A stretch of 64,000 bases of DNA from Isoetes taiwanensis (Eukaryota > Streptophyta > Lycopodiopsida > Isoetales > Isoetaceae): assembly GCA_021234155.1 (NCBI GenBank), contig JAJEKV010000005.1:20878089-20942088 (forward strand), given 5' to 3'. The position numbers and the translations under genes were made by a program. Position 1 is the stretch's first letter; every line of letters begins with the position of its first letter. The notes under the pieces were generated by a model. It was not told where the DNA came from, did no database searches, and worked only from the letters and a program-made list of their open reading frames with translations. This document shows positions 44,171-54,424 of this stretch, in pieces.

Positions 44171-45220
44171 ATACAAGCCTTGGCCTAAGAGCGGATAGAA
44201 AGATTATGAAGCTATGCTTGGAAAGACTTTTCGGAAAATAGATTCTGCGATTCTGCAGGTGTTTGTGAAGGAGGAATTGGAGAAGGTTTATGGTGATGAC
44301 GCTTGTCATTCTCCATGATTATTGGTCCTGTTTGTCATTTATTTAGGCCAAGGAATCCTACACTTTTCATGTACCATCTTTATCTTAATTTAAGAATGTT
44401 TTTGCTATATTGTTTATGTAGTTCAATGCAGACTTGTCTATAAGTTTTTGCTATATTGTTTTATATATACTTCAATCTTGACTGAAAAAGGGATGCTTAA
44501 AACTTACCAAGTGCTTAAAAAAAAATTGCCTGCAAGTGCTATGGTTTGAGTCTTAATGGCAGATACTGCTTATTGTCTTGCAGTGACAGATACTTTTATG
44601 TAGTTGCTTAATGTCATCATGTGCTTACTGTCATGCAGGTAAGGTGCAGTGCTTATTGTTAAGCCATATAACTGTTTAAAGGTAGCTGTTTATTGCATAA
44701 GTGTTTCGTGTGTTCATTGCTTACTCACCGCACCTGCTTTGAAAGTGATTAAAATGCTTAGTGTTTGCATTGAAAGAGCTAGAGCTTTGTTAATCTGAAT
44801 GGATGGACATGCACGTGAATTGAACTTCATAAATTTGATAGATAGACAAAAATAACATTTCATAGATGAAGAAGAAGAGATCTCAATGAAACAAGAAACA
44901 AAGTTACAACAAAGTTTGATGGTAAACAAGATTTTTTATAAAAAAAAGGCCATTAGGCCAATGTACAAAATTTTTACAAAATTTTTACAAAATTTTGGCC
45001 CTGAGGCCAGTGTATTCTTCAAAGGGGGTGTCTTCTTCAAAGGGGGGTTGTCTTCTTCATCAAGGGGGTGTCTTCTTCAGGGGGGTGTCTTCTTCAAGGG
45101 GTGTCTTCTTCATCTTCTCCATCCTGCATTCATTCTCCATTTGCAACAAAAGAAACAAACGAAAAAATTAAACAAACGAAGATTAAACAAACGAAAAAAT
45201 GAAAGCAGAAAACAAATGAA
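44171..45220. other. Element B convergence zone
   Basis: AT-rich. 44.4-44.7 kb has near-repeats of 'tatgtagttcaat' and 'ttttgctatattgtt'. 44990-45115 carries five to six degenerate copies of 'gggggtgtcttcttca'. No gene. Confidence 0.5.
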
Positions 45221-45224
45221 AATT

Positions 45225-45450
45225 TGCATGTACCTTTAAGGAAAGCCCCGAGCTCCTCCAAGTCGGCTTCCTCGTCTTCCTCTTCCTCTTCCTCTTCCTC
45301 TTCCTTCCTCTTCCTCTTCTCTTCCTCTTCCTCTTCCTCTTCCTCTTCCTCTTCTTCCTCTTCCTCTTTCTTCTTCTTCTTAGCCTATCCATCCACGCAT
45401 CCTTGGGCGGTGACATATTCCTCCTTGAATTCATTTCGATTCCTCATTTT
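45225..45450 (-). CDS. Acidic-tail exon over a TTCCTC microsatellite
   Basis: The plus strand is a (ttcctc)n microsatellite (about 45270-45378). In one minus-strand frame this is a run of Glu interrupted by Lys/Arg, ending in ADLEELGAFLK before gtacat. The frame begins NEFKEEYVTAQGCVDG. It could be a C-terminal acidic tail of the minus-strand gene of element B. It could also be a chance translation of the repeat. Confidence 0.3.
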
Positions 45451-46149
45451 CTGATTCCTTAGGAATCGGAAGATGAGGAATCGGAATCGAGACTCCTCAA
45501 ACTGGGAGGCGATAGAGTGGGCGGGAGAGGAGGCGCGTGAGTGGGAGGCAGCAAGCACTTCGGCGAGGCGGGAAGAGTGGGAGGAACACCTCTTCGACGC
45601 TTAGTAAGCGCCGCTTGAGGTGACCTCCGGCTCCTCGCTATGTGCTCGCTTCATGGGAGGATTGGGAGGATTGGGAGGATTGGCGGATGAGTGCAGAGGA
45701 GGAATTGGCGGGGCGGATGAATTGGCAAGGAGAGCTTGTAGGCGAGGGTGAGCTTGTGGGCGCCCTCTTGCTTAAGTCCTCGTGCTTAGGGCGTCAGTTG
45801 TCACGATAAACCTCACACGCCAGGAACAATTAATTCAGTAACGGTGCCGCAATATTTCGTATGACTACTCGAATTGACACATGTCACATCAAGGAAACGC
45901 CTTGACAATATAATTTTGCCAAGAATGTTGGGATAGTGATGGTACCAAAATAAATAATTGAACCTTATTCCAATGTCACAAATCTACATTCTTATAAACA
46001 ACAATTCAATCTTCAATTCGGCACGCGTGTCCATGCACCACCACCCTTGTGCATCCTCACTATTGTTAATATATATAAAAAATATGTGCTTACATGCTTA
46101 GGTCTTTGGAACAACAAATCACTTGAAAAGAATAACATCAATTTCGTTA

Positions 46150-48723
46150 AGTGTCAAACAATTACATTGTTATTGGGAGACTGGCCATAATTTTTTCATG
46201 GGTCTCCTGTGAAATTCTGTACATGTCTGTGCCTTCTACTTTTTCCATATCAATTTTAGGATATCTTACCACATGGCTGTGCACGGAGGCTTCGGGTTGT
46301 TTAGTGAGCAACATATACTTGAAATTACCCAAGAATTGATAACACAATCCACTTAAGATAACCTCATGCACTCCCAAATTTTGCCCCCATCCATCTTTGT
46401 ATGAATCTTCAAGTGTGCATTTGGGTTCTCAGGCACTTGAGGATGTAGAAGTCCACACCCTCGAATTGTCTACCTCAAAGATTCCTTCGCAAAATTGTCA
46501 CCTACCTCTACCAAATTATTGATCCATTCATTGGCTTGTTCAAGAGTCTCCTTTTTCTTCTCAACTCCCGGTTTTAAGTCGGTTACCTCCCACTTTCCAA
46601 ATCTACACCGTATTGATGCGGGGAGTCCCAATTATGATCCATGCAAAACGAAAGGTAAACATGACAGCATCTATGAGCAAGCCTGTTTGGTCTAGTCCCA
46701 CGATGTGTCCGATCTGATGAATCTTCTTTGTGCCTTTGAGTGTTTCAATTTCATATTCTTCCATGTTTGCCACAACAGCAGGTTCAATTTCCCAAAAATA
46801 TCTTTTGATCTCATCTGTTTCATCGACCGGTAGATCGCTGAAAATATGTACACGTAAATTTTACAATATCTTTAGCATGCCTCGCTTGCACACCATTGGG
46901 TTTGAGTTGTTCCTTACTTAGCGACCTTTTGATAACAAAGACTGCACCATCATGTTCACCTTTACCATGAGCAAGTGGCAAAGTAGTTCCACACTATTTC
47001 CTTGTCATTGATTGTGAAGTACCGCCTAAGAAAAAAAAAAGGTTTTCCGACTTGAATTGTGATGAGCAGCCATCACTCCAAAACCAATGCTTCTCATACT
47101 CTATTTCCTGTTCCTTAAGCCATGCAACATGCTTTTGTAGGCGTGTTCCACAAATAATGAGTCATGCACTTTATCATCGAAATGTAAAAGTGAGTCTCTT
47201 TTATGATCTTCCTACCGTTGTTGAGTCTATTCCCGATCTGCTCCAAACCATTTTTTTTTCTCTTCTTTGGACGGTCTTCTTTCATGCAAGACAGAACGGG
47301 GAATATCAAAGACTTTTGTCATGCTTATATGTTATGTGAACAAGTATAGAAACTTGGTGCGTATGCGGTGCATTGATCGGGGCTCATTCGGATCTTGATG
47401 CTGTAATTTTCTGCAAAGTCAATAACGGATACAATTGTATCTTCCGAAATGATGACACACACTTGTTTTAAACCGATTGGCACCGCCAATGTGCTATGTA
47501 ATTGTGTGGAACAAAATCTGATATTACCTTCTTCACTTCCTCTTGAAATTCTTTGGGACTTCGTCATACGTACTAATCTCAAGACAGGGTTTGTACCTCA
47601 AAGCCTTTCTTGGATCCCCGAATTCTCGTCCTGGTCCATGTGTTGCTTTTCAAATGTCTTCCAATTAACTAGTAACCGAACCCGTGCCATCCATTTCCCC
47701 GTGGACATTTTCTAATTCTATCCAACCCACATTTTTACACGCCAACATCAAGCGGTTATGATCAAACCACTCCTCATCATCACCTTTGCTGCAGACCACT
47801 TGTCTCCATAAATCACGGGTACACTTGATTGTATGCTCCTTGGCTGCACATTCGGGCGGGGCCACAAATCTCACAATTGGCGATTTGCAATTGTCATGAA
47901 CTCCACCCGATTTTCTCAAAACTGTTCAATCCTTACATGATGTATTCAAATTTCAAGTGGTAAATGCAACGGCATGTATGCCTCTCACGCATCCTCCTTA
48001 CAAAACTAGGTTTCAACCTCTCAAAAGTCTCGCAATGCAATTTTGATATGAGGATTCTCCTCTCTAAACCTCGAGGTAGAATTGCAACCGCAGGGAAATC
48101 GTGTGAATGCCAAATAAATGCTACATATAATGAACCCTACAATATAGGATGAATACTTACTTGGTGACTTCAAGAAGGTGAATTGATGTTCCATCTTTAT
48201 TCCTCTCGATACATACTTCCTCACGTCTTTCTTGTATGGAGAAACTCTTGTATTTTCTGTCCGTAACTTGATAAATGACTTCTCTATTGTGATCTAACAT
48301 GCTATCCATCCGCTTCCTCCTCCCGAACATTGACCAAGGTCCTTCCCCTTTGTTAGCTTGCACCCTTCTTTGAAAAGCATTTGAAATTGTTTTTCGGGGA
48401 TGCCGAGCAATCCGCCACTTCGCTTGATTCAATGGCTTGACACCATTTGTACCGGCCGGCACGCCATTATCGTGGTGGACTTCCTTGCACCTAAGCATGT
48501 CATAATTCCTCTCAAACTTATGTTCTTGCATTGTTTCCTTCAAATTCTTCACCATTTGCTCGGCCATAGTAACACGCTTAGATTTCTTTATAGAAGCAAT
48601 TGGTAAATCCCTTGCCCTCCAAAGAAGACCGCCAAGGATGCGGCCTTTGTCATTGTCATCAACATTTGTCTTGATTTGGTTGAATACTTCATAAATTTCT
48701 CCTGAAATTTCTCTTATTCTCAT
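46150..48723 (-). pseudogene. Transposase-like protein of element B, decayed
   Basis: The minus-strand ATG at 48723 opens a 188-codon frame (RILGGLLWRARDLPIASIKK and beyond). In protein order there follow IKIALRDFERLKPSFVRRMR and ERHTCRC (48.0 kb), IVSVIDFAENYSIK (47.4 kb), ETHFYIS and, in another frame, DDKVHDSLFVEHAYK (47.15 kb), FWSDGCSSQFKSENL (47.06 kb), HGKGEHDGAVFVIKR (46.96 kb), a late segment with EDSYKDGWGQ (46.4 kb) and the C-terminal LCYQFLGNFKYMLL (46.3 kb). The Asp of DFAENYS, the Asp of SDG and the acidic residue of GKGEHDG are candidate catalytic residues of an RNase H-like fold. It is better preserved than copy A but has stops and frameshifts after 48.15 kb. Confidence 0.7.
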
Positions 48724-49152
48724 GGGTCACTTTCGGTCTCAATTTCTTATTCGTCTTTGAAGGCTTAATCTTTAGAAGAGAAATTCTTCTTCATTGCTAC
48801 CTTCTTTGCATACAATCTCGCCTCGATCTCTCTTCCTTGCTTTGCATCAATGGCTCAGAATTGAAGCGGGGAGAGGAATTGGGTTTCATCTATCCCGGTT
48901 TTATTGTATTGCTGAATTGGTGAGGGCAAATTGTTGAATTCGGTTTCGTGCAATTCTTGGAAACAATTAGTCCCTCCATTTTGCTTGAATTCAAGATGGG
49001 TTAGCCCGCCATCCAGGAATATGGCGGGCTACAGGCATTCATGTTTCCGGCACCAAACATGTTCATGATTCTCTCAGTCTGTCATTTGGCCGCCAAGAGC
49101 ACCCTACATGTCAATACTTCAATCACGCACGTCGTGTTTAAAACACACCGAT
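48724..49152. other. Element B right-end noncoding region
   Basis: Includes a strong hairpin (agcccgccat...atggcgggct, about 48998-49030) roughly 125 bp inside the inferred right end. No gene. Confidence 0.5.
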
Positions 49153-49163
49153 TTTAAGCACTT
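49153..49163. other. Target-site duplication, right (TTTAAGCACTT)
   Basis: Exact partner of 41538-41548. The interrupted ORF resumes immediately after it. Confidence 0.75.
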
Positions 49164-49422
49164 GTAAGCGGCGTCCGGACGGTGATTTCTGCTACCCAGT
49201 ACCGATTTTGCACCCTGCAGCATCACTCCATGTGGGGCATTCTACGTCTATTGATAGTGCCATATCTGTTGCGGAGTAGGAGCACTTGGGTGTCCCAGCT
49301 TCTGAATTGCACACATTGTGGTCTCATATGAGCCTTGCAAGAGCGTTGCTTGTTCAGGAGATACGTCAATTAGATGCGGTCACAAGGCATGCGCAGAGTG
49401 GCTCGGCCATGAACTAGTTCTC
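49164..49422 (+). pseudogene. 3' part of the ORF split by element B
   Basis: In frame with the left part it reads KRRPDGDFCYPVPILHP and, after one internal TAG (about 49277), EHLGVPASELHTLWSHMSLA to QSGSAMN and a stop at about 49420. Unrecognised protein. The second half is helical and hydrophilic. Confidence 0.5.
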
Positions 49423-49712
49423 TTATGTGTTTTGCTGTTTATGTTTTGTTATTTGTATATGAGGTTGTGATCCACGTTGATGTGAATTTATGTAGTGCTT
49501 GCAGGAGCACCGAGCACGTTGCTGTTCGGGAGCTCAGCTTCCTTGACTTGGTTGAGTGTCCTTCAACACATTGTACAGTTTGTTTTTAGTTAATGCATGG
49601 TTGTGGTGATGCTGCTTATGGGAAATGCTTTGTTTATGATTGCCACTGAACTGAAATCACTTTATCACTTTTTATTCATGTTTCAAAGTAGCACTAACTT
49701 GTTTGATGCATT

Positions 49713-49850
49713 AGTGGGCTTCGGCCCCTGGGCATAGCAGGCATCCCTTGTGTGGGATGGTTGCTATGCTGTGTGGGATGGTTGCTATGCTTGGATGAGC
49801 ATGGGAATCATGCTGGGGTTCGACTCCCCAGGCTCATAATTTGATGGTCA
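49713..49850 (+). repeat. tRNA-like/SINE-like segment with Pol III B-box
   Basis: A duplicated 'tgtgtgggatggttgctatg' (about 49752-49792) is followed by ctggggttcgactccccag. This forms a T-arm hairpin containing the B-box consensus GGTTCGANTCC, and atgagc...gctcat pairs around it. The anticodon and D arms are not canonical, so it is not called a tRNA gene. Confidence 0.35.
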
Positions 49851-50555
49851 TAATTGCTGCTGGAATTACATGGCCGAGATGAGAGACGAAATTATGCTGC
49901 TGGGATATTTAGTACTCATGAATATTGAACCATGGGATTCTTGTGTTAAAAGGGTGAGTCAAATGAGATGGATTTGACCCCATCTTGACTTGCATTGAAA
50001 GGCCCAAAGAATATGCCTCGATCCAATGGTCTAAAAAAAATTTAGAACACCTCAAATGATAACACAACCATAATATGGATGTGACTATAATGGGGATATC
50101 AGTTCCGCATAAAACATTATCCCTAAGCAAAGGGAACTCAAACCCGTTTAAATACTGGCTGTTTCCATTCTCATCTGTTCCATTCTGATGTTTAGTGTCA
50201 ATGTTTTCCTCCCTTCCGGTAACTATGATTGAAAGGCAGCATGACCAGAAGACTTTTATAAAACAACGAGTCAATGTTGACTGCAGCTTAAATCATGAGT
50301 GTAAAAATAAAAGAGCATTGCAAGAAAGGTATTCCACCTCTTTGGTAAAGAATGTAGAGAGTACATGTAACAACCATGAAGTATTGGCCTCCCAGCTTCC
50401 TGAAATGCATGGTTGTGTGCATTGCAGAGAATAGAGGGACCTGAGATAATACATTATTTTACAGATAGGCTCCCATGTCTGAATGCGTTGCCTAGGAATT
50501 TTTTACAGTAGATGGATAGGCTCTTTACAATATCAAGTTGCGATAAGAGTGAACT
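49851..50555. other. Spacer downstream of the lysozyme-like gene
   Basis: No recognised gene; probably contains the 3' UTR of the minus-strand gene next to it. Confidence 0.4.
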
Positions 50556-50561
50556 CACTGT

Positions 50562-52641
50562 CTACTGCACACATGGTTCACAGACTTTTGAAGTTGGACC
50601 ATCCAGCAGAGTAGTCTGAACAGGCTGGGCATCTGGAGCAGGGGAACTTAACCCATTGTCCAGCATTGTTAGTTGGAGAGGCAAATGAGTATTAAAAAGC
50701 AAGATTGTTCCAGAACCATGCCCAATGGTTCTGAATTCTGAAAACCCACAGTAGCCTTGCTTTTTCAGGGCACGTCTGACCCGCCGCCTGTTAGAAACAA
50801 AAATTAAAATTTATCAGCAATGCACAAGCATTGTTGAAGGTATCGGCATTGAGTATGCTTACCAATATCTACCTGTTGATAGGTGGTACCAGAATTGGGG
50901 TCCTCCATTGTGTGTCCTTGCCAATGTTTCAACATCATTAAACTCTAAAGCCCAGGGACAATAACGAAGCCAGTAATTGATTACTGTCCTTTCAGCATAA
51001 TCTAACTGTTCACAATATTCGTATCTAGCACCCTCATTATCTAGCCACCAAGCATCTTCATGATATGCCACCCTGAGTTCAAATCAAGGATAAACATAAC
51101 AAAGAACAATATGGAGGAACCAATGAGTACCACCCCTCTGAAATGGATTAAGAGACCTTACCCTATTTGGAGTGGACCAATGCTATGGCCGCCATCTCCT
51201 GTGGGAGCTGGCATGATGAAGCTTGTCTCCACATGGCGAAGTGCATTCAAAAGCATTCTATGCGTTGTTCTGTATTCATCAATGTCTACATGAAGAATTA
51301 CAAGCACAATTTAATAGATTGGCACATATCATTAAGTGTTTCATACCAGCTTATTGACAAACATGTTTTTTTATCACTAGAAACTTCTGAAAACACTATA
51401 TAAGAAACCAGGTTATAATTTTTGAGCTAGCAGAAGCTCTAATGTCATTGAGTGCCATATCCACACTAAATTTGTTGCCTGCTCCACTTGCTTGTGGAAT
51501 TTACAGAAGTAAAATGGATTTGGCAAAGATTCAAATAGCTGGTTTCCTCAAGCTCATCTTGAGGAATGGATGCCTTTTGATAGAAAATCCTTTTTTCCTT
51601 TTCCGCATTCTTAATGTTTCTTAGAAGTTACAAAACTAAAAATGTATGCTCTAGCAATGCACAAGTTTTCCACAAGGTTTGTGCAGACTGGCATGTGTAG
51701 CTACTGTGGCTTTTTTCACAAATGTTGAGGTCCACAACCATGATTGCTTTCTGCAGTTATAACGAGAAATCAACAGGTCGATATAATGTCTGTCATGGCT
51801 TCCACATGTTGCCCTGTTTTCTCAAAATTTCAAAACCTCATAAGAAGAGATGTGCAAAGGTTAACCACGTTGAAAGTTGTTGAACTAACAGTTGAAAGTA
51901 GATTGTTAAAGAACTACTATGAGACATACAACATCTTAACAAGGGATCCATAAGGGTTATCGTTTGTTGGTAGCTCAAATACATGTTTTGGGCATTGCAA
52001 CCAAGGAAACACCAACAGACCTAATTGATATGCGTTTGATATAAATGACCTGTTTAATCCTTCCACCAAAAGAATATCCTTGAGCAATTATGCAGATAGC
52101 CCTTATTCTAAAAAAATGACCGAAGGGAGAGTGGAATACCTTTAGGGGGAGGGAAAACATCAAAAAACTTAGCATCAGCAAAACCAGCAAGCCCTTTAAC
52201 ACGAGCTTTGACGAGTTTTAGTCCATCACGATGGGGACGCAATTCTACATCCTCTCGATCTGGCACATTGAGCACGTCCCCAGGAAATAAAACATCAAGG
52301 ACAATAGAATTCATCTCTTGAAGATCTTCAACACTCAATCCAAAACGTTCTGATATATCCCAGGCAGTGTCACCAAGTTCCACAACAAGGGGCTTGGTGG
52401 GTCGGCGCCATGGAGCACAGGAAGTGGATAACCAGGGGCGAGGAGGCACCTGCAGCACCTCTCCGGCATATATGACATCGTCTTCCAATTCATTGGCTGC
52501 TTGAAGGTCTCGCCAGTGCACGCCCAAGCGCTCCGCCAGGCTCCACAGCGTATCGCCTTCTTCCACCAAAATCTGGGAGGCCCCTGCCCCTGCCATCGCC
52601 ATAGCCATCGCATCAAGCTTTTGTGTCTTTGGGTTATTCAT
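50562..52641 (-). CDS. LysM-LysM-lysozyme-like (i-type/destabilase fold) protein, four exons
   Basis: Exons 52641-52140, 51285-51162, 51072-50863 and 50787-50562 all have GT-AG borders and matching phases, giving 353 residues. Two LysM domains occupy about residues 23-68 (VEEGDTLWSLAERLGVHW) and 90-136 (VELGDTAWDISERFGLSV). LysM binds peptidoglycan or chitin GlcNAc. The second half resembles i-type lysozymes: RHVETSF (candidate catalytic Glu), TGDGGHSIGPLQI (candidate Asp and the S-x-G-x-(F/L)-Q-I strand), YAERTVINYWLRY, and LARTHNGGPQ...TGRYW (the AR-HNGGP...T-YW signature). The many disulfide cysteines of animal i-type enzymes are missing. No signal peptide is evident at the N-terminus. Muramidase activity is inferred, and the substrate (bacterial wall or plastid peptidoglycan) is unknown. 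Confidence 0.85.
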
Positions 52642-53010
52642 ACTTTATCAACGTGTCAACTTTATCTGAGCTGTCAGTGACTTGTACACTCCGGGGCCAC
52701 TCAATGAAATCCTATGTTCAAGGAAATGTGCCAAAATTCCGTCCGATCAAACAGGCACGCCTTTCCATAGTTGTTCTATTAGTTATTAGATCTGATTAGT
52801 TTTTCTTGACTGTTTTAGCTTGACTCTTCAATCTGATTAGGTTTTTCTGTTTTAGCTTGGCTCTTCAATTACTTCTTGTTTGGGTCTTAAATCTGATTAG
52901 TTTCCCATACTATTTTAGCTGGACCGCCGTATTTAGAGTCCAGAATGGTATTTCCGGACTTTTTTTGTGGTGTTTCTGACCACCCATTATCAGCCACTAC
53001 GCACTTCGCA
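52642..53010. promoter_or_regulatory. Upstream region of the lysozyme-like gene
   Basis: This is the 5' flank of the minus-strand gene. 'tgattag' and 'ttttagcttg(a/g)ctctt' recur three to four times around 52790-52920. No promoter element can be assigned with confidence. Confidence 0.3.
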
Positions 53011-53015
53011 GTTTT

Positions 53016-53054
<39 letters not shown>

Positions 53055-53360
53055 TAGGCAAGCTTTTTTAATTTTCTATTAATCTTAAAAACGTAGTACA
53101 CGACCTTATTGGAGTAGGCTCCACAATAGGCCAGATAAAAATATTTGCAAGAACAATGGTCTATCAGATCGGAAAAATAGTCGCAGTAACACACCAATCC
53201 AAGATAAGAGTCTGAAGAGTAGTACTGTCCCTTCAATTTCAAGCAAGAATGCAGCCACTATAAATTCTACAAACATGGCCCTTTGAAGCTCCAACACCGA
53301 CAAATGCAAGCAAATGGAGAGCTTAGGCGAGAAAATTTCAAGCAAGAATGCAGCCACTTC
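53011..53360 (-). repeat. Poly(A)-ended retroposed sequence (minus strand) with internal repeat
   Basis: A T-tract of about 40 bp at 53014-53053 is a poly(A) tail if read on the minus strand. Upstream on that strand is a sequence of about 300 bp with no coding family. 'ttcaagcaagaatgcagcca' occurs twice within it (about 53240 and 53338). It is likely a SINE or retroposed transcript. Confidence 0.45.
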
Positions 53361-54424
53361 AGCAGTTTTAAGCCCATAACCAACTGTTTTGGGTCATTTT
53401 TTGCTCGATCCGGCCCTATCTGAGGTCAAATCGCTTTCTCTCTTTATCAAACTAGTGTTAAAGAGGAAGACAAAGCGATTGGAAGGGCTTTTGATGTGAC
53501 GCTCCCTGAACATATACGGCACTCCGGACGTATACATACGGGGACTTTCCCCTCCCAAGGCAACCAACTCGTCATGGGCAGGGCCCTCCGTCTGACTCGG
53601 ACCATCTATGAAAAGATGCCCGGGTGAAGGACATGGAGGTGTCATTCGGCCCACGCCTTCGATGGGACTCCTATGTCGCGGAAGCGTGAATACAAGTTAG
53701 CATACAACATAATCATATCATAAATAACCACCACGAAGGGTGGCACATCCATCCGACAGATAATAACAGAGGGAATACATTTAATACTAGAGAAAACTCC
53801 CCAAACCCAAGGTTCTACCCCGGCTCAGACTCCAGTGAGGTTCGACTGACGGCTAGGTCTCAAGAGATCAGCAGACCGAATCTTGGCATGGCGTTGGCTG
53901 GCATAGAACATTGGCTAGGGTTGTCCACTCCATCCGCCCCTCCTGTGCACACTTTGCAGATGAGCTGAATCAAGCTATGACGTCATTGTAGCCTTCCGGA
54001 GACGCAATCCCAAGGCATCACCCTTCGGGACTACTCCGGGTTACATCTCCCCGGTCCGATGAGGCAGGTTAGGGAAGTGTCCCTTCCCGGAGTCGCAGTG
54101 AATCCATGGGTGAGCTAGAGAATGCGTGCCGCCTCATCGATCCCCGCATACATACCCGACTTACTCCCCTAATTCTACTCAAAGTACAGGGTGCTCACAC
54201 AACTGTACCCAGGGAGTGTCAGACCCATACCCGGCCGGGTTCACTGGCCAGCTATCAGGCCTAGCTCACTGAAGGAGTCCCCGTAGCATTTTTTGCTCAG
54301 GCGAGACCCCACTCCACACTTCATCACCACGGCTCCTTGTCTGGTGCTTCAATCATGCCATAGATTCCACAGCTCGGTGGGATCTTGTGCACAGGCCGCA
54401 TTTACTGGGTACTAGGGGAGATAC

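Larger units (their letters stand above)
41549..49152. mobile_element. Element B: 7.6-kb transposon with convergent gene sets and 11-bp TSD
   Basis: The element lies between two copies of TTTAAGCACTT. Removing it with one copy joins 41390-41548 to 49164-49422 in one reading frame, which supports a real insertion. Inside, plus-strand genes (41.6-44.2 kb, ending in an FCP1-like HAD) converge on a minus-strand transposase (48.72-46.15 kb). No long terminal inverted repeat is visible; the outer ends start TAAGTGCTGAAACTC and end ACACACCGAT. An 11-bp duplication is within the MULE range, but the transposase motifs are not those of MULE, and the superfamily remains open. Confidence 0.75.

Noticed and set aside
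45183-45434. Minus-strand Arg/Lys-rich frame of 83 codons
   Set aside because: It is one reading of the TTCCTC microsatellite; the same DNA gives poly-Ser, poly-Glu and poly-Arg/Lys frames.
49713-49850. Functional tRNA gene
   Set aside because: No canonical anticodon and D arms at the right distance; only the T-arm and B-box are convincing.
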